From positions 35,370-62,173 of the forward strand of contig DHHV01000006.1 in assembly GCA_002403455.1 (NCBI GenBank): a DNA stretch of 26,804 bases, read 5' to 3'. Under the pieces are notes generated by a model. That model was given only the letters and a program-made list of their open reading frames with translations, made no database searches and had not been told where the DNA came from. The stretch comes from Hyphomonadaceae bacterium UBA4763. Lineage in GTDB: Bacteria; Pseudomonadota; Alphaproteobacteria; Caulobacterales; Aquidulcibacteraceae. Below are positions 1 through 7,658 of this stretch, piece by piece (the first letter of the stretch is position 1; every line of letters starts with the position of its first letter). Made by a program: the position numbers and the translations under genes.

Positions 1-719
1 TCGACATCGCCGCCGTCGCGGCGCTGGCCAAACCATCCGGCGCGCGGGTGATCGTCGACAATGTCTTCGCAACGCCGGTCCTGCAAAAGCCGTTGGCGTT
101 GGGCGCCGATATCGTCGTTTACTCAACGACAAAGCATATGGACGGCCATGGTCGCACCCTTGGCGGGGCGATTTTGGGGACCCGCGCTTGGGTCGAAGAG
201 GAATTGCAGCCCTTCGTGCGGCATACGGGGCCCGCCATGTCGCCCTTTACCGCTTGGATCGTGCTGAAAGGGATGGAGACATTGGCCTTGCGGGTTGGGC
301 AAGCCAGCGCCAGCGCCGCCGCGCTCGCTGCGGCAATCAAACCCCATCCAGCCATCGCCGCCATCGCGTATCCCGGCGATGTGGATCATCCGCACGCGGC
401 GCTGGCGCGCGCACAAATGGCGAGCGGCGGGCCGCTCTTAGCCATCACGTTACGGGGCGGCAAGAAGGCGGCGTTCGCGTTTCTGGATGCGCTGCGGCTC
501 GTCGATATTTCCAACAATTTGGGCGATTCGCGCAGTCTGGCGACGCATCCGGCGACGACCACCCATCGCACGCTGACGCCGGAAGAGCGCGCGCATTTAG
601 GGATTGGCGATGGAGCGGTACGGCTCTCCATCGGGCTGGAAGCGGTTGAAGATTTGCGCGCCGATATCGGCGCAGCGCTCGACGCGGCCTTGGCCGCCGG
701 CGCCGGCAAAGGGGCGTGA
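1..719 (+). CDS. metZ: O-succinylhomoserine sulfhydrylase (MetZ-like), C-terminal part
   Basis: PLP-dependent Cys/Met metabolism enzyme of the MetB/MetC/MetZ fold type I family. It is probably the sulfhydrylase that makes homocysteine from an activated homoserine and sulfide. The frame is open from the window edge, so the 5' end (about 160 codons of a usual ~400) is missing; the in-frame GTG at 48 is internal. The visible part holds the IVDNVFATP strand and the PLP-lysine motif STTKHMDGHGR, followed by GGAILG. The SNNLGDSRSLATHPATTTH segment and the C-terminal RLSIGLEAVEDL are both characteristic of the family. Cystathionine gamma-synthase and beta-lyase paralogues look similar. I favour MetZ because alphaproteobacteria often pair it with apaG, which starts 2 bases downstream here. 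The exact acyl substrate cannot be read from the sequence. Confidence 0.85.
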   Translation, partial: DIAAVAALAKPSGARVIVDNVFATPVLQKPLALGADIVVYSTTKHMDGHGRTLGGAILGTRAWVEEELQPFVRHTGPAMSPFTAWIVLKGMETLALRVGQASASAAALAAAIKPHPAIAAIAYPGDVDHPHAALARAQMASGGPLLAITLRGGKKAAFAFLDALRLVDISNNLGDSRSLATHPATTTHRTLTPEERAHLGIGDGAVRLSIGLEAVEDLRADIGAALDAALAAGAGKGA

Positions 720-721
720 GC

Positions 722-1123
722 ATGCGGTTTCCCTATGAGCAAGAAACCAAAGGCATTGTGGTGCGGGTCTATCCGGCCTTCTCGCAGGATCATTCCGATC
801 CCGAGGCGCATCGCTATTTTTGGACCTATACGATCGAAATCGCCAATCGCGGCGATCGGGTCGTGCAGCTTTTGCGCCGGCATTGGCGCATTACCGACGC
901 CAACGGGCAGACCCAGGAAGTGATTGGCGACGGCGTCGTTGGCGAACAGCCGACGCTTGGTCCTGGCGAGCGGTTTCGCTATACCAGCGGCGCGCCGCTG
1001 CCGACGCCGTCCGGTATGATGGCCGGCGCCTATTTGATGACCGATTCGACGGGGCGCAAATTCGAAGTGGCGATCCCAGCCTTCTCGCTCGATCTGCCCG
1101 ATGCGCGCCCGGCGGTGAATTAG
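722..1123 (+). CDS. apaG: ApaG (Co2+/Mg2+ efflux-associated protein)
   Basis: Small single-domain protein of 133 residues in the ApaG (DUF525) family, a fibronectin-III-like beta sandwich of about 125-135 residues. The family is genetically linked to Co2+ resistance and diadenosine tetraphosphate levels, but its biochemical role is unsettled. Hallmarks are YFWTYTIEIANRG, VQLLRRHWRITDANG, the glycine-rich GDGVVGEQPTLGPGE loop and FRYTSG near the C-terminal half. I chose the ATG at 722 because AAAGGGG at 708-714 then sits 7 bases upstream. A GTG at 716 would overlap the metZ stop but leaves only one base to that Shine-Dalgarno sequence. It is co-transcribed with metZ and converges with purS, leaving 20 bases between them. 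Confidence 0.93.
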   Translation: MRFPYEQETKGIVVRVYPAFSQDHSDPEAHRYFWTYTIEIANRGDRVVQLLRRHWRITDANGQTQEVIGDGVVGEQPTLGPGERFRYTSGAPLPTPSGMMAGAYLMTDSTGRKFEVAIPAFSLDLPDARPAVN

Positions 1124-1127
1124 TCCC

Positions 1128-1140
1128 GGCGCTGCGCGCC
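1128..1140. terminator. short hairpin between convergent apaG and purS
   Basis: A GGCGC-TGC-GCGCC perfect inverted repeat fills the 20-base gap between the convergent stop codons of apaG and purS. It could end transcription from both sides. No T tract follows on either strand, so intrinsic termination is uncertain. Confidence 0.3.
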
Positions 1141-1143
1141 AGC

Positions 1144-1386
1144 TTACGGCGCGATTTCGACCCGGAAGGTCTCCATCACCGGATTGGCGAGCATTTTCTG
1201 CGCCATGTCGGTCGCCAGCGCCTCGGCTTGCTCGGCGCTCGCCGCATTGAGGTCGATCTCGATCACCCGGCCGACGCGCACGTCATTGACGGCGGTAAAG
1301 CCCAGCATCGAGAGGCCCTGCTGAACAGCTTTGCCTTGCGGATCGAGCACCCCGTTTTTCAGCATGACATGAACGCGCGCTTTCAT
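1144..1386 (-). CDS. purS: Phosphoribosylformylglycinamidine synthase subunit PurS
   Basis: Small structural subunit (80 residues) of the three-part PurS/PurQ/PurL FGAM synthase, the fourth step of de novo purine synthesis. It bridges the PurL synthetase and the PurQ glutaminase. Visible family features are the N-terminal KARVHVMLKNGVLDPQGKAV, the GF..V.DVRVGRVIEIDL core and the C-terminal ANPVMETFRVEI. The start follows the purC stop by one base, and GGAGGG lies about 8 bases upstream inside the purC end, so translation is probably coupled to purC. purQ and purL usually follow in alphaproteobacteria. Here the next gene is convergent apaG, so those subunits must be encoded elsewhere. Confidence 0.93.
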   Translation of the reverse strand: MKARVHVMLKNGVLDPQGKAVQQGLSMLGFTAVNDVRVGRVIEIDLNAASAEQAEALATDMAQKMLANPVMETFRVEIAP

Positions 1387-1387
1387 C

Positions 1388-2125
1388 TCAACCCTCCGCT
1401 TGACGCAAAATTCCCAAGCGCCGCGCGACTTCCGCATAGCCCTCGGTCAGATCGCCAAGATCGCGGCGAAAAATGTCTTTGTCCAGGCGCCGATTGTCGT
1501 TGGTAAGGTCCCATAGGCGGCAGGAATCGGGGCTGATCTCGTCGGCGAGCACAGTGCGCAGCATGTCGCCGTCTTCCAGGCGGCCATATTCCACCTTGAA
1601 ATCGACCAGACGAATGCCGACCGCCGAGAACATGCCCGACATATAATCATTGATCCGCAAGGTCATAGCGATCATGTCGTCGATCTCTTGGGTCGTTGCC
1701 CAATTAAACGCGGTGATATGTTCTTCCGAAACCATCGGATCGCCGGCTTCGTCATTTTTCCAAAAGAATTCGATGATCGAGCGCGGCATCGGCGTGCCCT
1801 CGGGGACATTGAATCGCTTGGAAAAGGTCCCGGCCGCCACATTGCGACAGACGACTTCGAGCGGGATCATCTCAACCGCTTTGATCAATTGCTCGCGCAT
1901 ATTGATGCGGCGAATAAAATGGGTCGGCACGCCGATCCCATTCAAGTGAGTCATAATAAATTCAGAAATGCGGTTGTTGAGAACGCCTTTGCCGTCAATG
2001 ATCGCATGTTTTTGGGCGTTATTGGCGGTGGCGTCGTCCTTGAAATATTGCACCAACGTGCCAGGCTCTGGCCCTTCATACAAAATCTTGGCCTTGCCTT
2101 CATAGATTTTACGGCGACGCGACAT
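1388..2125 (-). CDS. purC: Phosphoribosylaminoimidazole-succinocarboxamide synthase (SAICAR synthetase)
   Basis: Joins CAIR with aspartate using ATP to give SAICAR in purine synthesis. At 245 residues it has the length of the bacterial single-domain type. It begins with the nucleotide-binding motif KIYEGKAKILYEG, then FKDDATANN. The substrate-binding region reads PLEVVCRNVAAGTFSKR, and LVDFKVEYGR with ADEISPDSCRLWD forms the C-terminal active-site motif. The ATG at 2125 has GGAG about 9 bases upstream. It forms a two-gene unit with purS and is divergent from the zeta inhibitor gene. The 222-base gap between them contains a GGATT-GGCA-AATCC inverted repeat at 2183-2196 that could be an operator, although no regulator can be named. 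Confidence 0.97.
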   Translation of the reverse strand: MSRRRKIYEGKAKILYEGPEPGTLVQYFKDDATANNAQKHAIIDGKGVLNNRISEFIMTHLNGIGVPTHFIRRINMREQLIKAVEMIPLEVVCRNVAAGTFSKRFNVPEGTPMPRSIIEFFWKNDEAGDPMVSEEHITAFNWATTQEIDDMIAMTLRINDYMSGMFSAVGIRLVDFKVEYGRLEDGDMLRTVLADEISPDSCRLWDLTNDNRRLDKDIFRRDLGDLTEGYAEVARRLGILRQAEG

Positions 2126-2182
2126 CAGAATATCTCCAGCGATCGTGGGAAAATTGCGCGGCTAAACACGGCGAAAGCACTT

Positions 2183-2196
2183 GGATTGGCAAATCC
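2183..2196. promoter_or_regulatory. small inverted repeat in the purC / zeta-inhibitor divergent promoter region
   Basis: GGATT and AATCC arms flank a 4-base centre, 58 bases upstream of the purC start and about 150 bases upstream of the divergent gene. Its position suits an operator, but a 5-base arm can arise by chance and no known regulator motif is recognised. Confidence 0.2.
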
Positions 2197-2347
2197 ATCA
2201 ACGCGCACGCACGACGGCATATTGAACACATAGCTGAGCCTTGGCGGCGTGACAATGGCGCGCTCTGCGACCTCCGGCGCGCTTGCCGCCCAAGGCGCGC
2301 ATGGGTAGGACAAGTCGCGTAGGCTCAAGGCTGGAGGAGGCGATCCG

Positions 2348-2668
2348 ATGACGACATTTGATGACCGCGAGCAGGCGTTTGAAGCGAAATTCGCCCATGA
2401 CGAGGAATTGGCGTTCAAGGCGCAAGCGCGCCGCGACAAATTAATGGGCATGTGGGTCGCCGATCTGTTAGGCCTTACCGGCGATGATGCGCAAGCCTAC
2501 GCCAAAACCGTCGTGATGGCCGATCTTGCAGAACCTGGCGATGAAGACGTGCTCGGCAAATTACGCAGCGATCTCGATGCGGCCGGCAAAAATCCAGGCG
2601 ATGCGATGTTGCGGGCCAAGCTCGAGGAGCTGCATAGCCTCGCCAAACGGCAATTGATGACCGAATAA
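2348..2668 (+). CDS. F1Fo-ATPase inhibitor zeta subunit (DUF1476 family)
   Basis: Protein of 106 residues in the DUF1476 family. Its best-studied member, from Paracoccus denitrificans, is the zeta subunit that blocks ATP hydrolysis by the F1 motor and is typical of alphaproteobacteria. The N-terminal inhibitory segment TTFDDREQAFEAKFAHDEE is well preserved. The four-helix body follows, with FKAQARRDKLMGMWVADLLGL and the DDAQAYAKTVV stretch. A strong GGAGGAGG at 2333-2340 sits 7 bases before the ATG. The gene stands alone, with a clear intrinsic terminator just after its stop. Neighbouring purCS on the other strand is a common alphaproteobacterial arrangement. Confidence 0.92.
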   Translation: MTTFDDREQAFEAKFAHDEELAFKAQARRDKLMGMWVADLLGLTGDDAQAYAKTVVMADLAEPGDEDVLGKLRSDLDAAGKNPGDAMLRAKLEELHSLAKRQLMTE

Positions 2669-2681
2669 TCGAAGGGGCCAA

Positions 2682-2720
2682 AGGCCGCGCCGAGACCTCA
2701 GCGCGGCCTCCCCGATTTTT
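2682..2720 (+). terminator. intrinsic terminator after the zeta inhibitor gene
   Basis: A perfect 9-base GC-rich stem (AGGCCGCGC at 2682-2690 with GCGCGGCCT at 2701-2709) around a 10-base loop is followed by TCCCCGA and five Ts. It starts 14 bases after the stop codon on the plus strand. Read on the minus strand, the same stem lies just past the end of the TonB receptor gene but lacks a T tract there. Confidence 0.7.
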
Positions 2721-4944
2721 AGTATCGGCCGATCACCTCGATGCCCCACAGCGGCGGCTCATTGAGGAAGCCGGTGAAATTGTTGAAATCGACCGCGCCC
2801 TGGAACGAAATATTATTCGTAATATTTCGGCCGAAAGCGGCAATCTCAAAGCGACCGTCACCAGATTGATATCCCGCCCGCAGGCCGCCTTCCAACGTGA
2901 AATCGTCGGAGAATTCGGCTGACTCATAGAGGAAGAAATTGACGCGGCTGCGATAGGCCCAATCGGTGAAGGCAAAAATCTCGCCGCCGAACATCGGGAT
3001 GCTATAACGCAATGTCCAATTGGCGATCCAACGCGGCGCATTCGGCAAGGGATTGCCATCGATCAACGCATTGCCGGTTAGGGGATTGATCGGATCGAGC
3101 ACCGTGCATGGCGAGCCGCAAATGCCGACTTCCAAATCGGGGTCTTGAATTTCGGTGCGATTAAAGCTGACGCCGGTCGTTACCAGCAGGCGCTCAATTG
3201 GCTCGAACTGGGTCTCAAATTCAAAGCCGAGCCCGCGCGTCTGATCGGCGTTCAGCAATTGGTTGAAATTGCCCGCTCCGCCGACGGCGGTAAGCTGTTG
3301 GTCGTCGAGATCGAACCAAAAGCCCGACACGCTATAGCGGCCGATATTGCCGGGCAGGCGCCCTTTGATCCCGCCTTCCAGCGACAAATTGCGCTCGGTA
3401 TCGGCCACCGTCACGACATTGCCGAACAAGATCCGCCCTTGAATGGCGGGCGCGCGGAAGCTGGAGGCGGCCCGCACATAGACATTGGTCGAATCGGTGA
3501 CGGCGTAGGTCGCACTGACATCCCAGGAAAACGCGCCGTCTTCGGGATTGGCGGTGAGACCCAACAGGGCGCCCGACCCAAACGGCCCGACCAGCCGGCT
3601 GGCGGTGAAGTCTTTTCGTTCATCGGAGAACCGGATGCCGCCGGCGATCGATAGCCGCTCCGTCACGGCAATGTCGACCGCGCCAAACAACGCCCAGGCG
3701 AAGGTCTCTTGGTTCTGCACCGCCAGGCCGTTTTGGATCGACCCCGCCAGTGTGTCGAAGCTGAACGAAGTGATGTCCAAGTCTTCGTAGAACAGGAAGA
3801 AGCCGGCGGTGAAATCGATGCGGTCGGCGATGCGCGTTTGCGCGCGCAATTCCTGGGTCAATTGATTGTGGTTGTCGATGTCGTCGCGGCTTTCGGCTGG
3901 AAAGGGGATAAAGCCGGGGCCAGACGGCGGCGCGAATACCGCGCCAAAACCACCGTCGACATCGCCTTGCGCCTCGATCGTGACGTTTTCCCAAGCGCTG
4001 ACCGAGGTCAGCGTCGCCGGGCCGACATCCCAATCGAGCTTCAGATTGACGCCGAAATTGCGCACGTTCAAAAACTGCACGGCGTCTTGAGCGGCTTCAT
4101 CGCGCTGCAAGCCTGGAACCGGCTCGTTCGTGCCCGGCAAAAACGCATTGGCGCGGAAGGTGCGCGAGCCGCCATCGAGATAACGACCATGCGCATTCAG
4201 GAGACCGGTAAAATCATCGGTCGGCTTGAACAGAAATTGGAGACGGCCGGCGAATTCGTCGAAATTCTCAAAGCCGTCGATCGGCCCCGGTTCAAAGGTG
4301 TTGTCGACCGTGTCGTCGCGGCGCTGATATTGGCCGGAGATGCGGAAAGCGAGCTGATCCTCGATCAGCGGACCGGAGATCGCCGCCTCGACATCGACCG
4401 TGTTGAAACGGCCATAGGTCAGGCTGCCATAGCCCTCATTCTCGAACGTCGGACGCGCGCTTTCAAATTTGATGATCCCAGCCGGGGTGTTGCGGCCGAA
4501 CAAGGTTCCTTGCGGCCCGCGCAGGACTTCGATCCGCTGCAAGTCAAATACCGGAAAGCCTTTCAGGATGGGGTTTTCGAGCACCACCTCATCATAGATT
4601 AAAGAGACCGGCTGGTTGGCGTTCAGGTCAAAATCGGTATTGCCAAGACCCCGAATGTAAAAGCGCGGGAAAGCCCGACCAAAAGAGCTCTCGGCGTTTA
4701 CGCTCGGTACCCGGGCGCGCAAAAATAAGATATCAACGCCGGCTGAACTAATGACGTTAAGCTCTTCGCCCGCCACGACGGCAACAGAGGTCGGCACGTC
4801 CGAAATGTCTTGTTCGCGCTTTTGGGCGGTGACGATCACTGCATCTTGACGTAATTCTTGATCTTCGCCTGCCTCGACCTGCGCAAAAGCGGCAATCGGG
4901 CAACACGCAATCATCGCAGCAGAAAGAAAATATAGGCTTTTCAT
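2719..4944 (-). CDS. TonB-dependent outer-membrane receptor
   Basis: Outer-membrane beta-barrel transporter of 741 residues, driven by TonB/ExbBD. The ATG at 4944 is preferred: AGGAA lies 8 bases upstream and it begins a clean signal peptide (MKSLYF...AAFA, cut after about residue 21). A longer frame to 5037 would add an arginine-rich leader. A TonB-box-like AVIVTAQKREQDISDVP (about 35-51) leads into the plug, with FYIRGLGNTDFDLN, RIEVLRGPQGTLFGRNTPAG and GIIKFESARP. The barrel ends in an aromatic residue (GIEVIGRY). The overall style matches the many TonB receptors of caulobacters and sphingomonads. The substrate is unknown: no transporter, regulator or degradative gene is adjacent. A CGSPC pair lies in a probable extracellular loop. 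Confidence 0.93.
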   Translation of the reverse strand: MKSLYFLSAAMIACCPIAAFAQVEAGEDQELRQDAVIVTAQKREQDISDVPTSVAVVAGEELNVISSAGVDILFLRARVPSVNAESSFGRAFPRFYIRGLGNTDFDLNANQPVSLIYDEVVLENPILKGFPVFDLQRIEVLRGPQGTLFGRNTPAGIIKFESARPTFENEGYGSLTYGRFNTVDVEAAISGPLIEDQLAFRISGQYQRRDDTVDNTFEPGPIDGFENFDEFAGRLQFLFKPTDDFTGLLNAHGRYLDGGSRTFRANAFLPGTNEPVPGLQRDEAAQDAVQFLNVRNFGVNLKLDWDVGPATLTSVSAWENVTIEAQGDVDGGFGAVFAPPSGPGFIPFPAESRDDIDNHNQLTQELRAQTRIADRIDFTAGFFLFYEDLDITSFSFDTLAGSIQNGLAVQNQETFAWALFGAVDIAVTERLSIAGGIRFSDERKDFTASRLVGPFGSGALLGLTANPEDGAFSWDVSATYAVTDSTNVYVRAASSFRAPAIQGRILFGNVVTVADTERNLSLEGGIKGRLPGNIGRYSVSGFWFDLDDQQLTAVGGAGNFNQLLNADQTRGLGFEFETQFEPIERLLVTTGVSFNRTEIQDPDLEVGICGSPCTVLDPINPLTGNALIDGNPLPNAPRWIANWTLRYSIPMFGGEIFAFTDWAYRSRVNFFLYESAEFSDDFTLEGGLRAGYQSGDGRFEIAAFGRNITNNISFQGAVDFNNFTGFLNEPPLWGIEVIGRY

Positions 4945-5030
4945 GGCAAGTTCCTGAAAGCGATCACGTCGGCCAAAAAGGCGCAACGCGAATCGACGAC
5001 AAGCGAGACAGTTTCGCCGATCTAGAGTTG

Positions 5031-5058
5031 TGCTCACGTAAGATCAAATTTGCTCACG
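5031..5058. promoter_or_regulatory. direct repeat TGCTCACG x2 upstream of the TonB receptor gene
   Basis: TGCTCACG occurs at 5031-5038 and again at 5051-5058, exactly 20 bases apart (about two helical turns) and 87-114 bases upstream of the receptor start. The spacing and location suit a dimeric regulator binding one DNA face. No regulator is recognised. Confidence 0.35.
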
Positions 5059-5083
5059 CCCACGCGACACGATTTCGCAGCAC

Positions 5084-5101
5084 TGATGCGGCGTTGCATC
5101 A
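5084..5101. promoter_or_regulatory. inverted repeat TGATGC-N6-GCATCA
   Basis: Perfect 6-base arms around a 6-base centre, about 140 bases upstream of the TonB receptor start and in the same gap as the TGCTCACG pair. It could be an operator or a small hairpin. The function is not known. Confidence 0.3.
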
Positions 5102-5125
5102 AAACTGTCACAATTGGAAAAACCA

Positions 5126-5173
5126 GCGCATTTTCAAGCGAAGTGGGAACCGGTTCGCGTGAAGAAAATGCGC
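5126..5173. repeat. palindromic intergenic repeat (Hyphomicrobiales-type, from memory)
   Basis: The outer arms GCGCATTTTC (5126-5135) and GAAAATGCGC (5164-5173) are perfectly complementary. Inside them GCGAA (5138-5142) pairs with TTCGC (5154-5158) around a GTGGGAACCGG loop. The core, AGCGAAGTGGNNACCGGTTCGCGTGAA-like, resembles a repeat I recall as scattered through Bradyrhizobium and Rhizobium intergenic DNA. Only this one copy is in the window. Repeated occurrence elsewhere in the genome is assumed, not seen. Confidence 0.7.
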
Positions 5174-5230
5174 CAAAGCAACAATAGGGCGCATCGTCAC
5201 TGACCCTGATTGGCTTGAAATTGCGCCACG

Positions 5231-5443
5231 TTAGCGAAGGCCGGCCGAGCGCAGCGCCAGATAGGCGATGACAAAGCCCAAGGCGCAGACCGCGAACGCC
5301 ACGGCCTGCACACGCTCCTTGGGCTGTTCGCCGATCAATTGCGCCATGCGTCGCGCCATATCCGGCGCGATCGCCCAGACCAACCCCTCCAGCACCAGCG
5401 CAAAGCCGAAGGCGGCGATAACAAAAGCGATCGGCAGGCTCAC
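5231..5443 (-). CDS. DUF2065 small membrane protein
   Basis: Protein of 70 residues with two hydrophobic segments (about 4-24 and 47-64) separated by a polar stretch, APDMARRMAQLIGEQPKERVQ. This matches the DUF2065 family, which commonly follows hflC in proteobacteria. The function is unknown; its place suggests a link with the HflKC membrane complex. It starts 12 bases after the hflC stop and is the last gene of the unit. A periplasmic Deg/Do protease gene often comes next in alphaproteobacteria but is absent here. Confidence 0.88.
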   Translation of the reverse strand: MSLPIAFVIAAFGFALVLEGLVWAIAPDMARRMAQLIGEQPKERVQAVAFAVCALGFVIAYLALRSAGLR

Positions 5444-5455
5444 CGGCGCGACGTT

Positions 5456-6361
5456 TTAACGGCCGCCGCGCGGATTGCCAAAATAGCGGAAATAGGGGCT
5501 GTCGGGCGAAATGATCAGGGTGTCGTTCGCGGTAATCGACTTCTCGTAAGATTGCAGCGAGCGATAGAACGCCGCAAATTCGGCGTCGCGTCCAAAGGAA
5601 TCGGCATAGATTTTGTTGCGCAACGCATCGCCTTCGCCGCGCAGCTTTTGGCTTTCTTCGGTCGCGGTCGCGATGGTCCGACGGGCGGTGGCTTCGGCTT
5701 CGGCGCGGATTTCGGTCGCTTCCGCTGCGCCCGTTGCGCGAATGCGCGCCGCCTCTTGAGCGCGCTCGGAGACCATGCGGTCGAAAACGCGCGCTGCGTT
5801 GGCTTCGGGCAAATCAGCCTGACGGATCCGCACATCGATGATGTTGATGCCGAATTGCTGGGAATCGCGGTTCATCACCGTGCGGATCTCCTGCATCAGT
5901 TCTGCCCGGCGCTCGGAGATGATCTGCGGCGTTGTCGCGCGGCCCAGTACGTCGCGCAGCACCCCGGTCAATTGGGTATTAAGGCGATTGGCGGCGTTTA
6001 CCTCGCTGCGCACGCTTTGGTAAAACCGCAGCGGATCAACGATCCGCCACCGAATAAACGCGTCCACCAGCAAACGCTGCTGGTCCGAGGCCAGAATTTC
6101 GGCTTGCGGCGCAAAATATTCGAGATTTCGGCGATCGAATTGCACAACGGTTTGCCAGGGCAATTTGAATTTCAACCCGGCTTCATCATTTTGCCAATTC
6201 TGGTCCGCTTTCCAGACATTGACGATGCCGGAATTTAGCGGCCGACCAAATTCCAGCACCAAAGCCTGGCGGGTTTGATCGACGATAAAGGTGCAGGTCG
6301 CCAGCGCCAGCACCAGCAATCCCGCCCCAATCGCCCCAAGGGTCATGATCGTCCGGTTCAT
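5456..6361 (-). CDS. hflC: Protease modulator HflC (SPFH/band 7)
   Basis: Partner of HflK in the inner-membrane HflKC complex, which surrounds and restrains the FtsH protease. It has 301 residues. One N-terminal membrane anchor (about 5-24) is followed by the SPFH domain, beginning FIVDQTRQALVLEFGRP. Next are DRRNLEYFAPQAEILASDQQR with DAFIRWRI, then the alanine/glutamate-rich helix rich in AAEATEIRAEAEATA. The C-terminal YEKSITANDTLIISPDSPYFRYF is typical. The ATGA at 6358-6361 overlaps the hflK stop, indicating translational coupling. Confidence 0.97.
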   Translation of the reverse strand: MNRTIMTLGAIGAGLLVLALATCTFIVDQTRQALVLEFGRPLNSGIVNVWKADQNWQNDEAGLKFKLPWQTVVQFDRRNLEYFAPQAEILASDQQRLLVDAFIRWRIVDPLRFYQSVRSEVNAANRLNTQLTGVLRDVLGRATTPQIISERRAELMQEIRTVMNRDSQQFGINIIDVRIRQADLPEANAARVFDRMVSERAQEAARIRATGAAEATEIRAEAEATARRTIATATEESQKLRGEGDALRNKIYADSFGRDAEFAAFYRSLQSYEKSITANDTLIISPDSPYFRYFGNPRGGR

Positions 6362-7512
6362 TGACCGCCTCCCGACGCTTGCGATGGATTAGCGGGCCGT
6401 GATCCCGGTCGGACCAAATCATTCAACGGCAAATAAGGCACCGCCCCGGCGTTGTCGTCGAGGATGATTTTGTTGGTGCGTCCCAAGACCTGCTCCATCG
6501 TTTCAATCAACATGCGGTCGCGGATAACCTGCGGGGCCTGGCGATATTCGTCGTAAATGGCGTTGAAGCGCGAGGCGTCGCCATTGGCTTCCGATACGAC
6601 GGCGTCACGATAAGCGCGCGCTTCGGCCCGCATTTTCGCGGCTTCGCCAAGCGCGTTCTGAACGGTTTCATTGGCGAATTTGGTCGCGCCATTCTTCGCC
6701 GTTTCGGCGTCTTGCTCGGCGCTTTGCACGTCGCGGAAGGCGTTGACCACTTCAGGTTCGCGCGGCGGCCCGGCGTCGGTCAATTGCACTTGCGTGATCG
6801 TTACGCCGGCTTTGTAGGCGTTGAGATTGGCCTGGATCAGATCGCGCGCCTCTTGCTGGACGGCGTCGCGCTCGGTCGTAATGATCGGCACCAGCCGGCG
6901 TCGGCCGACGACCTCGCGCATGGCGCTTTCCGAAATCGCTTTGATCGTGTCGTTCTGATTGCGCAGATAATAGAGAAAATCGCGGCTGTCGGCGACTTGC
7001 CAGAACACCGCAAAATCGATGTCGGCGATATTCTCATCGCCGGTCAACATGCGCGCTTCTTCAACGCCGTCGCGGCCCGAGCCGCCAATATCAATGCGAT
7101 TGACGCGCTGCACATTGACGATTTCTTGCGTTTCGATCGGGGCCGGCAAATGCCAGCCGATCCCGGCGCCGGTCACCCGCGAATATTTGCCAAATTGTTT
7201 GATGACCGCTTCTTCGCCCGCATCGACCGAGTAAATCCCGGTCGCCAGCCAGCCCATGACCGCCAAAGCCGCGACAATGCCGATCCCGGCCCCGGAAAAG
7301 TTGGGCAGCCCGCCGCCGCCGCGCCCGCCGCGGCGTCCGCCGCCAAAGCGCTTCATGAGTTCTTCAAGGTCGGGTCCTTGCGCGCGCCCAGGCCCGCCTT
7401 GCCGTCCGCCCCACGGATTATTGGGGCCGCCCCCCTGACCACCGCCGCCCTGGCCGCCCCACGGCCCAGGGCCGCTCGATTTGCCGCCATCGGCATTGTC
7501 ATTCCACGGCAT
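6358..7512 (-). CDS. hflK: FtsH protease activity modulator HflK
   Basis: 384-residue subunit of the HflKC complex. The start at 7512 has AGAGGG about 10 bases upstream and gives the usual MPWND-type N terminus; a longer frame to 7677 has no supporting features. The first ~70 residues are extremely rich in Gly, Pro and Trp, as in other HflK proteins. A single membrane segment (about 74-93) precedes GIYSVDAGEEAVIKQFGKY and the SPFH domain. The RMLTGDENIADIDFAVFWQV motif and a long coiled-coil region (AEQDAETAKNGATKFANE...) follow. The C terminus is a disordered proline/glycine tail. It is divergent from mrp, with 146 bases between the two starts. Confidence 0.97.
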   Translation of the reverse strand: MPWNDNADGGKSSGPGPWGGQGGGGQGGGPNNPWGGRQGGPGRAQGPDLEELMKRFGGGRRGGRGGGGLPNFSGAGIGIVAALAVMGWLATGIYSVDAGEEAVIKQFGKYSRVTGAGIGWHLPAPIETQEIVNVQRVNRIDIGGSGRDGVEEARMLTGDENIADIDFAVFWQVADSRDFLYYLRNQNDTIKAISESAMREVVGRRRLVPIITTERDAVQQEARDLIQANLNAYKAGVTITQVQLTDAGPPREPEVVNAFRDVQSAEQDAETAKNGATKFANETVQNALGEAAKMRAEARAYRDAVVSEANGDASRFNAIYDEYRQAPQVIRDRMLIETMEQVLGRTNKIILDDNAGAVPYLPLNDLVRPGSRPANPSQASGGGQ

Positions 7513-7658
7513 TCTGTCTTGCCCTCTTATCGCTTGCGTCGCTTTGGCGCTCTGCGGACCGACCAGTCCTTGCGCATTGCCGATTGTCAAGGCGGGTCTC
7601 CCGCGCCATCTGCGGCATGTGGCCTTCAGGGCGGCAGGGTTCAAGCGGGAGCGATGCA

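Noticed and set aside
716..721. GTG start for apaG overlapping the metZ stop
   Set aside because: The AAAGGGG sequence would be only one base from the GTG; its spacing to the ATG at 722 is normal.
4945..5037. Upstream extension of the TonB receptor
   Set aside because: It adds an arginine-rich leader before a perfect signal peptide, while a good Shine-Dalgarno sequence precedes the ATG at 4944.
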